Both the position numbers and the translations under genes were made by a program. Positions 16,519-31,700 of a DNA stretch of 64,000 bases are shown here, piece after piece; positions within the stretch are counted from its first letter, which is position 1; each line of letters starts with the position of its first letter. Location: assembly GCA_000499405.2 (NCBI GenBank), contig HG738140.1:12737560-12801559 (forward strand). The letters run 5' to 3'. Source of the stretch: Onchocerca volvulus. Taxonomy: Eukaryota > Nematoda > Chromadorea > Rhabditida > Onchocercidae. The notes below the pieces were generated by a model. It searched no databases and was not told where the DNA came from. It saw nothing but the letters and a program-made list of their open reading frames with translations.

Positions 16519-19500
16519 TTACACACGTTTACACTCGTATTCAGCTGCTTTATTAGGTTTCTTCTCATCTTTATGAAAGATCTCTGAAAAAAAAAGAAAA
16601 AAAAAATCATAAATAATTAAAGAATTAAAAATGTTTTGAAAAGATGATTTCCAAACAGTTTTAATATTTTAGAAACTGACAAAAACTGATTAACCAAATT
16701 TATTCTCCTGCAAGGATAAAATGCTTAATAGTGGTATTCTCCAATATAAAAATGCGCCAAATGATAGCAAGTGTCAATAAAATGAAATTATTAAACGAAT
16801 TTTGGTTCAAACTTGAAATATTGAAAGAAAGAACCTAACATACGTCGTTTTCAATGGAATACCATCAGCGTCGCTCTTATTTTCCTTCATATAATTAGGT
16901 GGCTGATCCGGAATTTGAAAACCAACGAAGATGAAATATGACCAAGCTGCAGCAATTGCACCAAAGCATGGCGCCAAAATCGGAATCCAGAAATAGTAGT
17001 TATGATAACTGTAAAGAAATCAACATAAGCTATCAAGGGATATTATATAAATTCAATCAAGTTATCATAATTATGATTACGGAAGAAAAATTTTAGCTTG
17101 AATTACTATCATTAAAATTAGTAATAATCAGTAAATATTAAATCATCGAATGCAGCTTTATGAATCATCTATTGTAACATTTATCATTCAAGTAAAAAAC
17201 AAAATACTAATTTCTCGTACCTGAAAACTTCCCAACCATATCCGATGAGAGCAGCGAAAACACGTGGAGCAAAATCACGAGCAGGATTGATCGGATATCC
17301 AAGATTCATTCCAAATGCCATACCAATCATTGCAACAAGTAGTCCAAAAAGAAGAGCATGCATGTAGGATGGAATTTCATTACGTTTATCGATGATAACA
17401 CAAGCAAAAAGAGCCAAAAATCCTGTACCGACAAACTGAAAAAAGAAAAAAATGCAACAAATTAAATGCTTCATTTATCATTACTCAAATATTTACAATA
17501 TTTTTTCAATAATATTACATTCATATGTACTATTAAAAGTCATTACAGCAAGAATATGCATTAAATGAGAAAAGCAAATTCTCTAAGCACTACACATCTA
17601 GTAATTTCAGCTTAAACATCAGATTATCTATTAAAGAAATTTTGCTAATGAAATACATTTTATAAATTATTATTCTAAACACTGAACGATGCAGCATAGT
17701 ATAGAATTTAAAAACTGAAAAAATGAAATTTAACATGAAAAGAGGAAGACTAAATTTGCATTAAAATAGAGGAATTGGGTTTAATTACTGTAGAAACAGA
17801 ATACTGATTTACTTGATCCCAAAATGCGATTGTATTTGAGAGATGAGGTGCTGGCATTGATGTGAATAATGATGCTGTACCATTCGGACCTGCTACAATG
17901 CGTGCGTTACCCAAGACGTGAAAGGTCTGATCTGAAATATCATTCTTTTATTTCAAAAAATTATAAAGTCCAATGAAAACTAAAATAATAAATTAAAACG
18001 CATTTAATCATTAAATTTTTATAAAATTTTATATTTTAGAAAAAATAGGAAAAACTTAAAAAAAGTCAATAATTTAGAAATATACCTAAATAAACCGTAT
18101 ATGCAAGTGCTGTACCAACGAAAGCTCCAAGAACTTGTGCGATGATATAGTAAAAGACATGTGCGAGAGGTAATTTTCCAATGGTATAAAACATTAGCGA
18201 GATTGCTGGATTCAGATGTCCTCCTTAAAATGAATGAAATATTAATGAAAAATTCAGAATGCTGAAGATTTACATGAAAAAACTGAAATACATTTCTTCA
18301 TAAACTTGATAACAAAAGATCAGCGAAAAGTTATAGCCATGTAGAAACACAATCATCAAGAAATAAATCCATCTGAAATGTTAATATGCAAATTCCGTTA
18401 AGCAATAATTCCAAGCAGTTATTCAGGAGTGACCTTCAAACCCACATAAAATTTTTGAAAGCAGTTCAGAATCCAACTAATCAACAAATACATCACTGTA
18501 TGCACCTGTGTATTTTTTCCAAATTTTCAAATTATTATTTTTTATCAGTTTTTCTCAGAGCAAGCTCTCATTAAAATCATACCTGATGTCTTGGAACAGG
18601 TATAAACGCAGAACATGATCGTAAAGCCCCATCCGAGATTGATTTGTATCCATGTATTCAACTGTTTATGCGACAGATCGAATTGATGTACTATACTAAT
18701 ACCGAGAAACTAAAACATTTTTTTTTTTTTATAATGTATTATTCAATATCATAACTTATTTAAAGATTAGAATTCATTATTTGATTTACAATTTTTTATC
18801 AATGACTAAAATAAGTTTTAACAAATAAATTGGAAGATGATAAGTTTGGCTATTTATTTTATTTTCATATAAATCAGACCATTTATAACAAATTTTTATT
18901 GCATTCTTAATGTCTTTTTTGATTGAAAATTAAACTCATTTCTATGAAAAAAAAAAAAAAAAAACAAAACAAATATTCTAATGTTTTTGAATGTATATTG
19001 AATATATTGCAAACAGAAACTTCTAAATTTCATCGAACGATAATTGATATTATTGATGATGAGGAGGAAATTAATCATTTCTATCATGTTTCTTTCTCAC
19101 TTTTTGTACTAATTCTCTTCTTGTAAAATTATTTGAACTAATACGCTAAATATAAAAAAAAAATTTTTTTATTGTAAAAATAAACTAGAAATTATTAAAA
19201 TCTTCTTTTAAAATCATTAAAAGCTTCTGATTTCATTTATTTGATTTGGTTTCTTATCAAAAATTTATTCCTTTGTTAATTTAACGATAAAAAAAAAAAA
19301 CCACAAACATCAAAATTATATCAAGGTTATACTTGATGAAAAATTAAATATGCTTGGGAAAACAATGTTTTTTTTTTTGAGAAAACTTGAAGTATAATTC
19401 TAATATTTTAAATGATTGATTCCAAAATAATTAAATTTTTCCTCCAGGGCATATTTATGATAAAAAAAAAAACTTATTTTTATAGATAAATTATCTTTTT

Positions 19501-22500
19501 TCTCGATTTAATTTTAAAAAAAAAAGAAAAAAAAAGGAAACTGATACAAAAAAACTTTCGCCATCTAACTTTTATCTGATAGAAATCTTAATTGGATAAG
19601 AATACTAAACAAATTAATTTCCAGTTCTCTCGTCTATATATATATATTTTTTAATTTCCAGTATTTTCAATACTTTCAGATTGATAATTCATTTATAAGA
19701 GGCAAATAAAAAACGATTAAGTTGGAAATTATTGTATCGAATTTGCTGTAACAATTGAATTTTTAAAAATTAAGGGCAAGAAAATAAAAAAAAAAAAAAA
19801 AAAAAACAATAAAACTTACCAGTAGCAGCATGGTACCGTAGAATTCGGATAAACAATTAACAACGGTACGATTCTCAATATGGAATATTCGTCGAGCTTT
19901 TTCCATTGGCGAATCCATCATTTTACCTTCTGATGCGTTCTAAATTTTAAAAAAAAAAAAAAAATTACTTTATTGAAAGAATAAATTTTGTAAATAATAA
20001 AAGAAAACGACGAAAACTAAATAATTACTTGCGTTGGCAAAAAAAATAAGAGAAAAAAAATTGAAGACATTTTAAATATTTAAATTCTTTAATCAAACAA
20101 CTTTTCAATATCTAACAATATTTAATAAAAGATTTTCAAGGGAAAAAACTCATTACACTATTTACGTTATCAAAAAAAAAACAAAACAAAAAGAGAAGAA
20201 AAATGAAATGGATGGATAATTTTTAGTTTACAATAATTAAACATACGAATCATTTGAATGAACTAAACAAAAAATAAAATATTACTTCAAATTACTTTGC
20301 GGAATTCCTAATTTTTATATTTACTAATTACTTAAGCAATTTAATTTGCAACAATAAATTACAGCAAAATGCTAAAGCGAACTAATTATGAGCAAGTAAA
20401 ATCGTAAAAAAAGTATTTATATTTTTGCTTTGGCTTGATCTTATTCTCTTATAATATATGCACCTTTACTTCCTTACTTTTTAACTTTTTTTACTTCTCT
20501 TTTTCTATTAGAAAGTAATTTCCTCTACGACATTTTTAGTAATAACGACATTTTTAGAATAAGAAATCAAGAAACAAATTTATCCGACTTAAATATAATT
20601 CGAGAATTTGACTTGAAGAGAGAAAAAAAAAAAAGAAAGAAAGAAAAGGAGAAAAAGATGAAACGAATAGTTCGTTTTTCGTTCTTTTCTCAAAATATTC
20701 TCTTCTTTTCGAAAAACTATTTTCTTTTTTTTCTTCGGAAAAAATCTTTTATTGAAGAAATAGTTCATTTTCATCAACATACACTCTACACATACACATT
20801 CACAAATGATTAACAAATTAATTAATCTTTGATTTTATTTTTTTACAATTTCCTATCATCATTTAACAAAAATTTTTCATTAAATATTATAAAATTGGTA
20901 TAGCAATTATATCCTATGAAGATTTTTTTTAATTGGATTTCTCAAATTTTAGAATTTATTTAATTAAATAAATAATTATTTAACATTTTTAGTTTTGCTA
21001 AAATTCGATTCTTACAGATTACAGCATAAATTGATGACATAAAAATGGAAGAACTGAATAATTAACAGAAAAACTAAATATTATTCTGTTTATATTTTAT
21101 ATGAATTTAAATTTTGACAAATTATTCATCACATGTAGTTTTTTTTTTTAAATGAATTTGATATTTGGAAAATCAAAAAGAAAAAAAAAAAAAAAAAAGA
21201 ATATTGTTACCTATTGCGTAAACAAACAGGTGCATACACACTCATTCATTTTCATTGTACTTTTTTCAAATCGAGAAAATTCGCATTAATTAAATACAAA
21301 ATGATTGAATTACATGAATTTTACATTCAAATTAAATACGAATTTGAAATATTTCTTTATTAGATATATATGTATGCTAATATAATGATAGATTCAAAAA
21401 ATACTAATTTTCTCTGCAAATGTTAATATTGTTGCTTATATATAAGCTAATAGTTTCCTTTCTGTCTCGAAAAATGAAATTAAAAAAAAAAAGGAAAAGA
21501 AGAAAAGAAAGAAAGAAAGATTTTAGCGAAGAGAATTAAACAAAAAATTTTAAAATAGATTAAAAAAAGAAAGAAGAAAAAAAAATTGGATTGAAAAAAT
21601 TCCTTAGCTTTATAGCAACAGAATTTAATATCTGATAACAATGATGAAAAAATGTAAAACAACGAAATTCAATCATATCATTACGAAAACATCAATCAAA
21701 ACTAAATGAAATGAATATAAAAATTACATTTTGCACTGAGAATATTGGATGTATGATTGATTGATAAGCAATGAAATGATCTATTAGGGTGATAAGGATG
21801 ATAATAATGATAATATTTGCCATAAATGAAAGAAAAAAAAAAAAAGAAAAGAATTTATGACGAATGAATGAAGTGTTTACTACAAATTGGTGATGAATGA
21901 AAAGATGAGAGATTTATGAATCAGAGATTTCAATAGAAAAGTAGTATGAATTAATTGTCCGACTGAATTTTGAAGGATAGGATGGGAAGGAGAGAAGAAT
22001 AGATTAGGTCTAGGACAAGGCTTCTTTGCTCATGTACCTGATCCGCATCTAGGCTAGGCTTGTCTTTCACTTCATCATCTTTCTCAAACTCCCAATCAAA
22101 CCTTTTAAGCATGAATATGACCTTCCCCAGGGAATTAAATTGAACATAATATATATGTGAATAGAGTGAGACGAAAAATGCCTTTCTCCGCAACAAACAA
22201 CAGCAGACACTTCTTCTTCCTTTGGCGCTTGTACAAACCAATCGGATCAATAATTCTCACTTTCGGATGAAAAAAAAGAAAAAAAAGGAAAGAAATCTCA
22301 TAAATGTGCCAAAAAAAAGTTGTAGTTATAAGGCAATTTCAAGTCTTGGCTCAGAAATGACAAATCTTTCAATGCTTGGCCTAGTTTGTAATAATCGATT
22401 CAATTAGCTTCTCTCAATCGGATCAATAATTTTTACTTCCGGATGAAAAAAAAAAAAAAAAAAAAAAAAGAAAGAAATCTCATAAATGTGTCGAGAAAAG

Positions 22501-22691
22501 TTCAAAGAAATCTCAAGTTTTGACTATAAAATGATAAATCTTTCAATGCTTGGCTTATTTTAGAATAATCGATTATATTAATTAACTTCCCTTAATTAGT
22601 ATAATTTCTTCAATTATTTTATCGCAATTTTTCCTTCCTCTCTTTCTTCCTTCTTTCTTAACTTTTATTCTTTCCAATTTCTTTTCCAACA

Positions 22692-22750
<59 letters not shown>

Positions 22751-22752
22751 CC

Positions 22753-22784
<32 letters not shown>

Positions 22785-25700
22785 GTTATTGTTTGTTTTT
22801 ATTATTAAATTTAAGCATACAAAGATTATCACTATAATTTGACCTTTTTTTTTCTTTTTTTTTTCGCATTCTTTTATCTTTCCATTCTTTCTAAACATTT
22901 CAAGAAGTCGAAATAAATAGGAAAAATGGATTATTCATTGAAATTCATTTTTTGCATTTTTCCTTCCCATCTCATTCTTAACAATGAAATATATCATATT
23001 ATTCTACTTTCTTTTTTTCTTTACTGATTTTTTTTCCGGTTCTAATCTTTTTTTTTCAAGTTCAGTTTTACTTTACAACGATAACATATAAAATTTAAGT
23101 AAATTTATGGAAATTGAAAATTGAGAAATGTATATATTGTTTTGCGACACAAAATTTCTAGAAATTTAAGAAGTTTCGTAAATTTGCTTCAAATATTATT
23201 AAATTAAAGGCAAACTATAAAAAGCATATTTGATAAATAAACTTGAAAATCAATGAGCATTATTACGTCAAATGTCATTCAAGAGATGGGAAATCTTGAC
23301 GACAATATGATGTTTTATGCGAAAGATGCTGAAGAAGAATCTCGAAATAGATGATGATCAGAAACATCATTGAAATAAATCTGCGGTAATTTTATCATCA
23401 ACATGTTGTTATGTGAAAAATTCAGAGGAATCTGAAAGTTTGTCATGCGGAAGGTCTAGAACAATCTCCACATCAATATGCTGTCATATGGAAGATTTCA
23501 CAGAATCTCGATGTTTATCATCGGAAGATCTCGGAGAGTCTCGACATCAATGTTTACATGTGAGCAGATTGATGTCAGATTCTCCTAAATCTTTTAATAA
23601 TCTAAAAGATCCAAAAACAACTTCGATATTATTCATCAGAAAATCTCAACGGATTACGATATTACTATTCGCAATTTCTCGGCTAATTCCAAAATTTAAA
23701 TCTTCCTCCTGCACTGCGACAACTTAATTAATACTCATATTTTACGCTTCAATTTACAATATATGCCCATTTTTCGGTATGACATATATTGAATAAAGTA
23801 TTTGTTGATATGAAAAAAACAGCCTGGGTTGCTTTTTAATTTAAAAAAAAGTTCTAGTTTTTTTTTTTTTTTTTAATTACTCGCAAATTCTTAAAATGAA
23901 TGAAATTTAATAGATGCATGAATGAAAGACATAGAAAAACAATTATTGTTCATCAAATAAATAAGTGATATAATTGATTATTCTTCTTTTGCAGATATCA
24001 ATATCAATTGAAGGATTTCAAGAAGATCAAAGCTTACTATGTATGGCAGCTATTGATAAAAATTCAACAAATCAAAACGTTCTTTCTTTCAAAATATGAA
24101 TAAACTAGATCTCAAGAAAAAAAAAAAAAGAAATTCTAGTTTAAACATTTGAAAAATGGGAAGAAATAAAATGAAATAAAATTCCATAAGAAAAAAAGAG
24201 TTTCAGTCACACATTTTCTTCCGATATTTCTTCTCATCGAAAACAAAGTTTAGCTATAGTTCATCAATGCTTGAAACAAAAAAAATGGAACGATTTTCCC
24301 GACGCTTTTCCTATCATTCTAAAAATCTATGAATTATGCTGTCTCAAAGTCATCATTACAACTCGGAAAAAATAAAAATTAAAAAAAAAAATGATTGAAA
24401 CTAATAGAGATTTCAATCAATTTTTTAATTTTCAAAAAAAAAGATTTTAATACAATGAAAATGTAATTACAATTTATTTCCACTTCATCATGATATCAAA
24501 ATGGAGCAGCCGAGAAGTATCAAAGTTTTTTGTGTTCCTGATGAATTTTCAAAAAATTTGAGCATACAGGGAAAATGATAGCTGATAGTTTTGATAAGTT
24601 TGCTTTAAAATTGGATAAAATGGCGTATAAAAAAAATTTTGAGTTTAACATGAATTCAAAATTCAAAAGACTTTAAGACAGAAAAAAAAATTTGAATCTC
24701 TAAAATTATAAATGATTAATATTTAGTAGGAAATGCATCATGAATTTAATACATGTCCCGGAATTTTCCAGATTATCATCTAGGATACCAAAATCTATAT
24801 CGATTAAAATATTCGGTTCAAAAAGTTCATCGAAAAAAGAAAATGTGAAATTTTTGAAAATGATTAGAAAAACAAAAATTCACAAGTCATTTTTTATTTA
24901 TTAAATCGTCAATAAATTTGGATTTCTAAACTTTAGAAAGACAAATGAATAAAACAAATAATTTTTTTTTAAGTTTATTAAACGAAATATTTATGGCCAC
25001 CAACGTTTTTAGGCCTGATTACGATAGCTTTTATCGAATATTTATGAGAACGAAAACTATTATTAAATAAAACTTTTTTAAAATAAAATATGCTCCAATA
25101 ATCGTTGTGTAAAAAATAAAAAAGAAATTTTGAAGTATTTTCAAATGTATCGAATAGGAAAAGCAGGGATGCTATTGGAAATCACAAATAATGACGGAAA
25201 ACTAAATTTTTTTATCATTTAAATCTAATCGATAATAACTGATCGGATGTTTAATATATTTATTTAATATATTTACTGACAAAAATTTGTAAAATAATAA
25301 TTAAAAGTTTTAAAATATTTAACTTGAAATCATTCTAGCAGATATTATATAACTCATTGCTAAAGATATTATGTTAAGAAGAAATGATAAAATCAAAAAC
25401 AAAAAAAAAAAAAAATAAAAAAGGTTGTGAAATCGGAAAAGTCAAAGATGAACATAATTAGTGAGCGGATAATTAAATTCTTTCAACATTATAAATTATG
25501 CTTGTTAATGTAGAAATAATAAATAATTGAATTCTTCCGGATAATTGAACTCTTTCAATATTACAAATGTTGATTATTAATATGAAACAACTAAAATGCA
25601 TAAATAACGAATAATTAAATTTTTCCAACATATTAAGTATTACAGTATTTCGATAGCATTGAAACTTTTGGGATTACCAATTGTTTGCTAATATTGGTCA

Positions 25701-28700
25701 CTTAATTAATTAGTGTGATAATGTTAAGTCAATATAAACTGGGAAATTTGAAAATTTTTACAGAGTAAATTATTGATGAAATAAGATAATCATTTATGGA
25801 AAATAATTATTTACACTTTTATTACAAGAAATAGTGAGCTTAGCTAAAATTAAAGTAGAAAATAGACAAATTAATCAACAAATTATTGATAAGTATAATA
25901 TAATTAATTAGCATAGCATCAATTAATAAGTACAATATTAATCAGCATCTAAAGGATATGCTAACGCAGTCAAGAGCATGTATAATAAAATTCACATATA
26001 TTTACATGTAAAAAAAAAAAGCGTAAATTTTTAATATCCCTTAATTTGACAAATACAAATGATATAATTAAAGTAAAGATCCCAGAAAGTTATCAATCTT
26101 TACTGTAACTAAAATGAAGTAATCAAATACTTGATATGTTAGGAGTTATTATTAATTATAGCTATGTTAAATTATTATCAAAAAATAATAATTAAGGATA
26201 GGAATTATTGATTAATCTCCCGTAGCAATCGTATAATTAAAATATATATATATATATAATGGTTGATTTATAACCATACAAATTATTGATTGATATCGCG
26301 TATAGGTTAAGATTAAGTGAAGAAATGAATTGAAAATGATAAATTAATAAAAAAAATGAATGTTTGTGAGAATAGCACGGTAGCAATCATTCAAAAGACA
26401 ACTATCACTTCGTTTTGCTTTCTTGACTTTTCCGTTCCTATCATTAAATATTTATGATTGATTGTCGAACCAAACCAATTTAGATAACTATCGATGAAAT
26501 TATGGCAAATGAAAAAGTCGCTCGCAATTTTTCTACCCGCGATGAAATTATTTCAGAAATGTCATGCTTTTGTGAAATTGAACCATTCATCTTGTTTGAA
26601 AATATTCAAAAAGACAATATGAATATAACGGAAAATGGCAAAAGTAAGCGGAAAAACCGGAAAATTAATGGTAAAATGTTTTAGTTGCATTTCAAAAATG
26701 ACATATTCGATGAATTTTCAAAACGTCCCAAAAGTTTGAATCATATCATTTTATCTTGAAAAATATGATCAAAGAATATTTTGCTTGTTATTGTTTGCTG
26801 TTTGTTTGTTTGTTGTTTGAGGATTAATGATTATTGGAATAAAATTGATGCCGCAATTAAAAACTGAAAACTTTTATAAAATAAATTTTTCTTTTTTTCT
26901 CTTCATTCTCTCCCCCTCTTTTTACATATAAAAAGAATGACACTGCAAATACAGCAATGACAAATTGTTTGGAATGTTTAAGCATTCAATGTTTTGGGCA
27001 ATAATATATTTAGAAAACAAATTTGAGAGCAAAATAAAAGAAAAATCATAATATTTGGAAAAGATGATGCCTAAACAAATTGTTAAGATAAAGTAACATA
27101 GCATTCATTTAGTTTTTTTTTTTTTTTTTCTTTTTTTTCGCTTCTCAATGAATCTGCGAGAAATCTTATGACGCTTACGACATAATAAAATATCGAAAAT
27201 TCAATTTTTCAACATCTAATCGGTATATCAATATAATCTAATTCGCATTTTGCATTTTATTGCTTAACACATGTGGAAAGACTTCAAATATTGAATTCTT
27301 TGAATTTTCATTCAAGAAAAAAAAGAATTCAAGAATTTAGTAGTCTCAGTCGATAATTTATATGCTAAAGTATTGTATACCTTTGAGATGTAGTAGAAAA
27401 TTGTAGTGATGGTTTCTTAAATCGAAATTTCATATGCTGAATTCGAGAAAATTGAATGCATGACGTAATTTTTGCTGCTATTTACAACATTCTAGAAAAA
27501 TGACTTACGCTGAATTTGAGTAATCTGAATCACCGGCGTAAGTGACGGGTTACGATGAGAGTTTTCGATGAAACAGAATTAAGAATTGTTGTTGTTTTCA
27601 ACATTTCAGCAAAATACGTTGTTTTGAAGCATTCAGTTGCAGCTGTCATTTGTTGAAATATGAATTGAAAAAGAAAGAAAAGAGGGAAAAAAAAGAGAAA
27701 GATTTAACTTTTCTCGAAAGATTCGAAGAAAGACGCAATCAAAGAGAATGTAATTTTAATTTTCATCTATCGAAATGCTGTTAAATGCCAAAAGTTTTTA
27801 AAATAGCGACTCCTGGCTTATCAATCATCTTGTCAACCAAGTAAGCAATCGGTTGTAACAAACGAAGTGATAATCAGAAATCTAAAAAAAAAAAAAGAAG
27901 TGTAGCTAAAAGTCAACTATCAATTAAAGAGTTCAAAAGAAAAAATCAGTAGCATTTTCACCTGAAAAAAAAAAAAAAAAGTGATAAGAATGTTTGAAAT
28001 TTCAAAGCATATAATATGTATGCAAAAAAATTGCTCTAAAATTCTAAGAGCTATCTTTTTGGCATATTTTTAAAAAGTATGCAACATTTTAAAACAAACT
28101 TATCGATTTTTTTTTTTGAAAAATTTAAATAGTACGCATTTCCTTGAAATAATACTTCCGAAAATTTTCTGAACTACGATATGATATAAAAATATCTGAA
28201 TCCTATTTTTTTTTTTTTCTCGGATGATTTCAACTCTTTAATCGTTATTTAAGAATTCTGAAATCTAAATTTTCATTGAGAAAATATAAATACTGAAAAA
28301 AGAATATTACTAGTCAGATCAGGAGATTTATCATTAACTATATTACCTTTTTTATCTACAGTTTTTTCATAAATTGTTTTTATCAAATGAAACAACTAGT
28401 TTTCAATAAACTTAAATTTAAAAACTTTCAAATCAAGAGTGAAGAAATGTTTCAACCGAAAATTTAATTTGACTGGTGTGAATTATTTATACGACATTTA
28501 TATATCATTTGAACCAAACGATAAATAATTTCTCTCACAAGGTATCATAATTAACAATTTTACATAAAAACCTTTAATGAACAAAAACAAACACCCATCA
28601 ACTATATTTACATTATGAATTGTGCTATACGGTAAAAGCAAAAATATTTTTCTCGTATTCTTCTGACAGGATGTTGACAATGATGGAAGAAAATGAAGGA

Positions 28701-31700
28701 GCGGTAAGTATTTTATTATTAAATAGTACCTATGAGTACAAGGTACAAACGTCAAACATGATAAAAATTTTCTCCCAGCAATATTTTAATGAAAATTATC
28801 AAGCAGCTATTGATACGACACATCAAAGAAAATCAAAAGGTGATAACAGTGATTCATGTGTTGAAGATAAAATGAATATTAATGAAATCAATAAATTCAT
28901 TATGCCAATAAAAAAAACAATAGTTATAAGACAGATTCATCTATTGAAGGTAAATATGGGATATACGTCGATTAAATAGAATATGAACAACAATGAGTAG
29001 GTAAGTAGTAGAAAGTTACCGATCTATGGATCACTACTGCTAATTATTGATCGTTGATGTTGACGATAATGTGACTTGCATTTCTTAATTGTTGTCCTCA
29101 TCTTTCCTCTATTTATTATTACTCTCCTACCCTTTATCTCTCTCAAAAAAAGTTGCTATTTCAACTTTGATAACTACTAATTTTCAAAATATAGACAGAT
29201 GAATCATCATATCATTCACATTTTTTTTTTTTTTTTTTAACGGAACGACAGATTACAATTTTCCTTTTTTTTTTTTTGTTTTTCTGAACTTTGACTGATC
29301 ATGTGGGACGAAGAACAGTAATGAAACGATACTTCTTCAAATAAACAAAAGTGTAATTATGATTCAAATGATAAGAAAATCAAAAAAAAAGAAAAATATA
29401 GCAAACAGCTCAATTTTCTTATCAATGTATCATTAATAGAGAGTTAATCATCTTGTTAAGATTAATCAGCAACATAACAAATTCTCTTGAGATTAAATTT
29501 GTTTCTATTTGGTAAATTTTATTTTGTCAATGTTTGATGCAATTTTCGGAGTTAAACAATTCTCGCAAAGTAAACATATAAGGTGCAAAATGATTGCACT
29601 GTCAAGGCCATAACGTATTGATCAGTTTTACCAATTTTCATTTCTCTCAACATAAATAACTAAGTTCTACTTCAATTTCCAATTATGCAAGTTAGGGATG
29701 AAATACTTTGGATGAAATTTGATCATGATATTTATCGGTCGAAATAATAAAGATGTTTTGCTATAAATTCTTCTAAACCAGTTGTTCTATATTGTTTACT
29801 GTTTTCTGCTGAAAAATAAATTTAAAATGTTGAACTATGTCTTATAATTCGTTTCAAAATAAAAATAACCTATCATCCATTATTATAAAAGAAAAAATTC
29901 AAACTTTTCACTGAAAATTTACAATTTAAACATATCTTTTAAAAAAAAGCCATCAAACAAAATTTATATTTGATCGATTTTTTGATTTGTTTTCTCATTT
30001 AAAAATCTTTTTTTTTGTATTTTTTACATTTTTACATTTTTTTTGTAAAATTCAATTCAATTTATTCATCTAAATATCAATCAAAATTTATTTGGTTAAA
30101 ATGTGTGAAAAGAAAAATTTTTAATCATTAATGCTATCAATTTAATTACATGATATCATTAAAGACAGTATCATTTGAAATTTAGAAAATTTCAAATATC
30201 AATGCAAAAATGTAAAATCGATTATTTCAGATCTTAAATGGCTGATTATTTTCCATGTGAATTTACCCTTTCAATTTGCCAAAATCGTCTGTAAAGAAAC
30301 AAATGGATTGACAAATAGAAATGGAAAAATGTCAAATTCTCCTGTCCAATTCATTTATAATGCTCTCATACATATGCAGTTTTGTTGCAATTGAAAAGTA
30401 TTTGATAATTCGGTGAAATGAATTTATCTAAAAGCTATCAAGCATCTTTCCGATGATGAATGATAATTTTTCCATTGAAAATTTCATTTTCATGCTATTT
30501 AGGAGCAGAGAGCATAAATTTACCATCGATCAATTTCATTTCCATCTCTCTTTCATTTCATTTCATTTCAAAAACATCCGTACAAATTATTTCAACATTT
30601 CGGATTCGGGAAGCAAAATTTTGGCAAACTTTGTTGCAATATTAATTATTGTTAGTGGCATTAAAGTATGATCAATCTTTAAAAAATATGTTCACACCTA
30701 TTTTCAGCAATATTTCATTTGAAGAAAAAAAAAAAAAAAAAGGAAAAAGAAAAAACTTTTAATCGAATTTGAGAACACACATTAATTAATTGCTCAGAAA
30801 TCAGGAGGTAACAAAAAAAAAAAAAAAAAGTCTTATCGTTTCATTTTGTATTGTTAAATTAAAATTGAACATAGAAAAGCGAGGGAAAATGAAAAGAAGA
30901 GAGCAGATGAATAACTTTTATAACATTACAACTATGTACCACTTTTTATCAAGACAAAAAAACAATCAAAAAAAAAAATGAAATGATTCATTAACCTTTA
31001 ATAGCAAATGTTAAATGAATTTTGAAATTTATTGAAATTTTTTAAAATTCGTCAAAATAATATTATTATAATGGATAATTTTTAACAATAAAATGAATAT
31101 TAGATGCTATCTAATTAAAATTTTCAGGTAGAATAAATATGAGATATTACTTTACTGGGAATTCTCAGGTGAAATAAATATGAAATATTGCCTTACTGGA
31201 ATTCTCAGGTGAAATAAATATGAGATATTACCTTACTGGAATTCTCAGGTGAAATAAATATGAGATATTACTTTACTGGAATTCTCAGGTGAAATAAATA
31301 TGTTATTGAAATTCTCAGGTAGAATAGATGTGTGATATTGCCTTATTATGATTTTCAGATAGAATGTATGCAAAATATATTATCTTGGTAAGAATTCTTT
31401 GGCATTTAAGACTACAAATTTGCACTAATTAATGATTGATGATTAGTTAACTCTTTCAAAGTTTTCTCATTGTTTTGTCTTCTTTTCATTCTTTTTCATT
31501 GCTTTTTTGCACATTTTTTTTTCTTTTTTTTTTTGTTTATATAAAAAATATTACACAAAAATGAACTATTAATGTGAGTTTAAACTTTCAATATTAGAAT
31601 ATCCAATAAATAAAAATGGCATATTTGGTAAAAAAAAAAAAAAAAAAAAATGGAGAAAAAAAATTTACAAAAAAAATTTAGAATGAAAAAATTCAATCGT

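Noticed and set aside
17776..17790. GGTTTAATTACTG, resembling the start of nematode SL1 (GGTTTAATTACCC...)
   Set aside because: Match stops after 11 bases, there is no Sm site or snRNA context, and it lies inside an aquaporin intron.
20589..20816. Frames on both strands with Lys/Phe runs
   Set aside because: Mirror-image products of A/T homopolymers; no motif.
22665..22898. Lysine-rich minus frame
   Set aside because: Translation of a poly-A tract on the minus strand.
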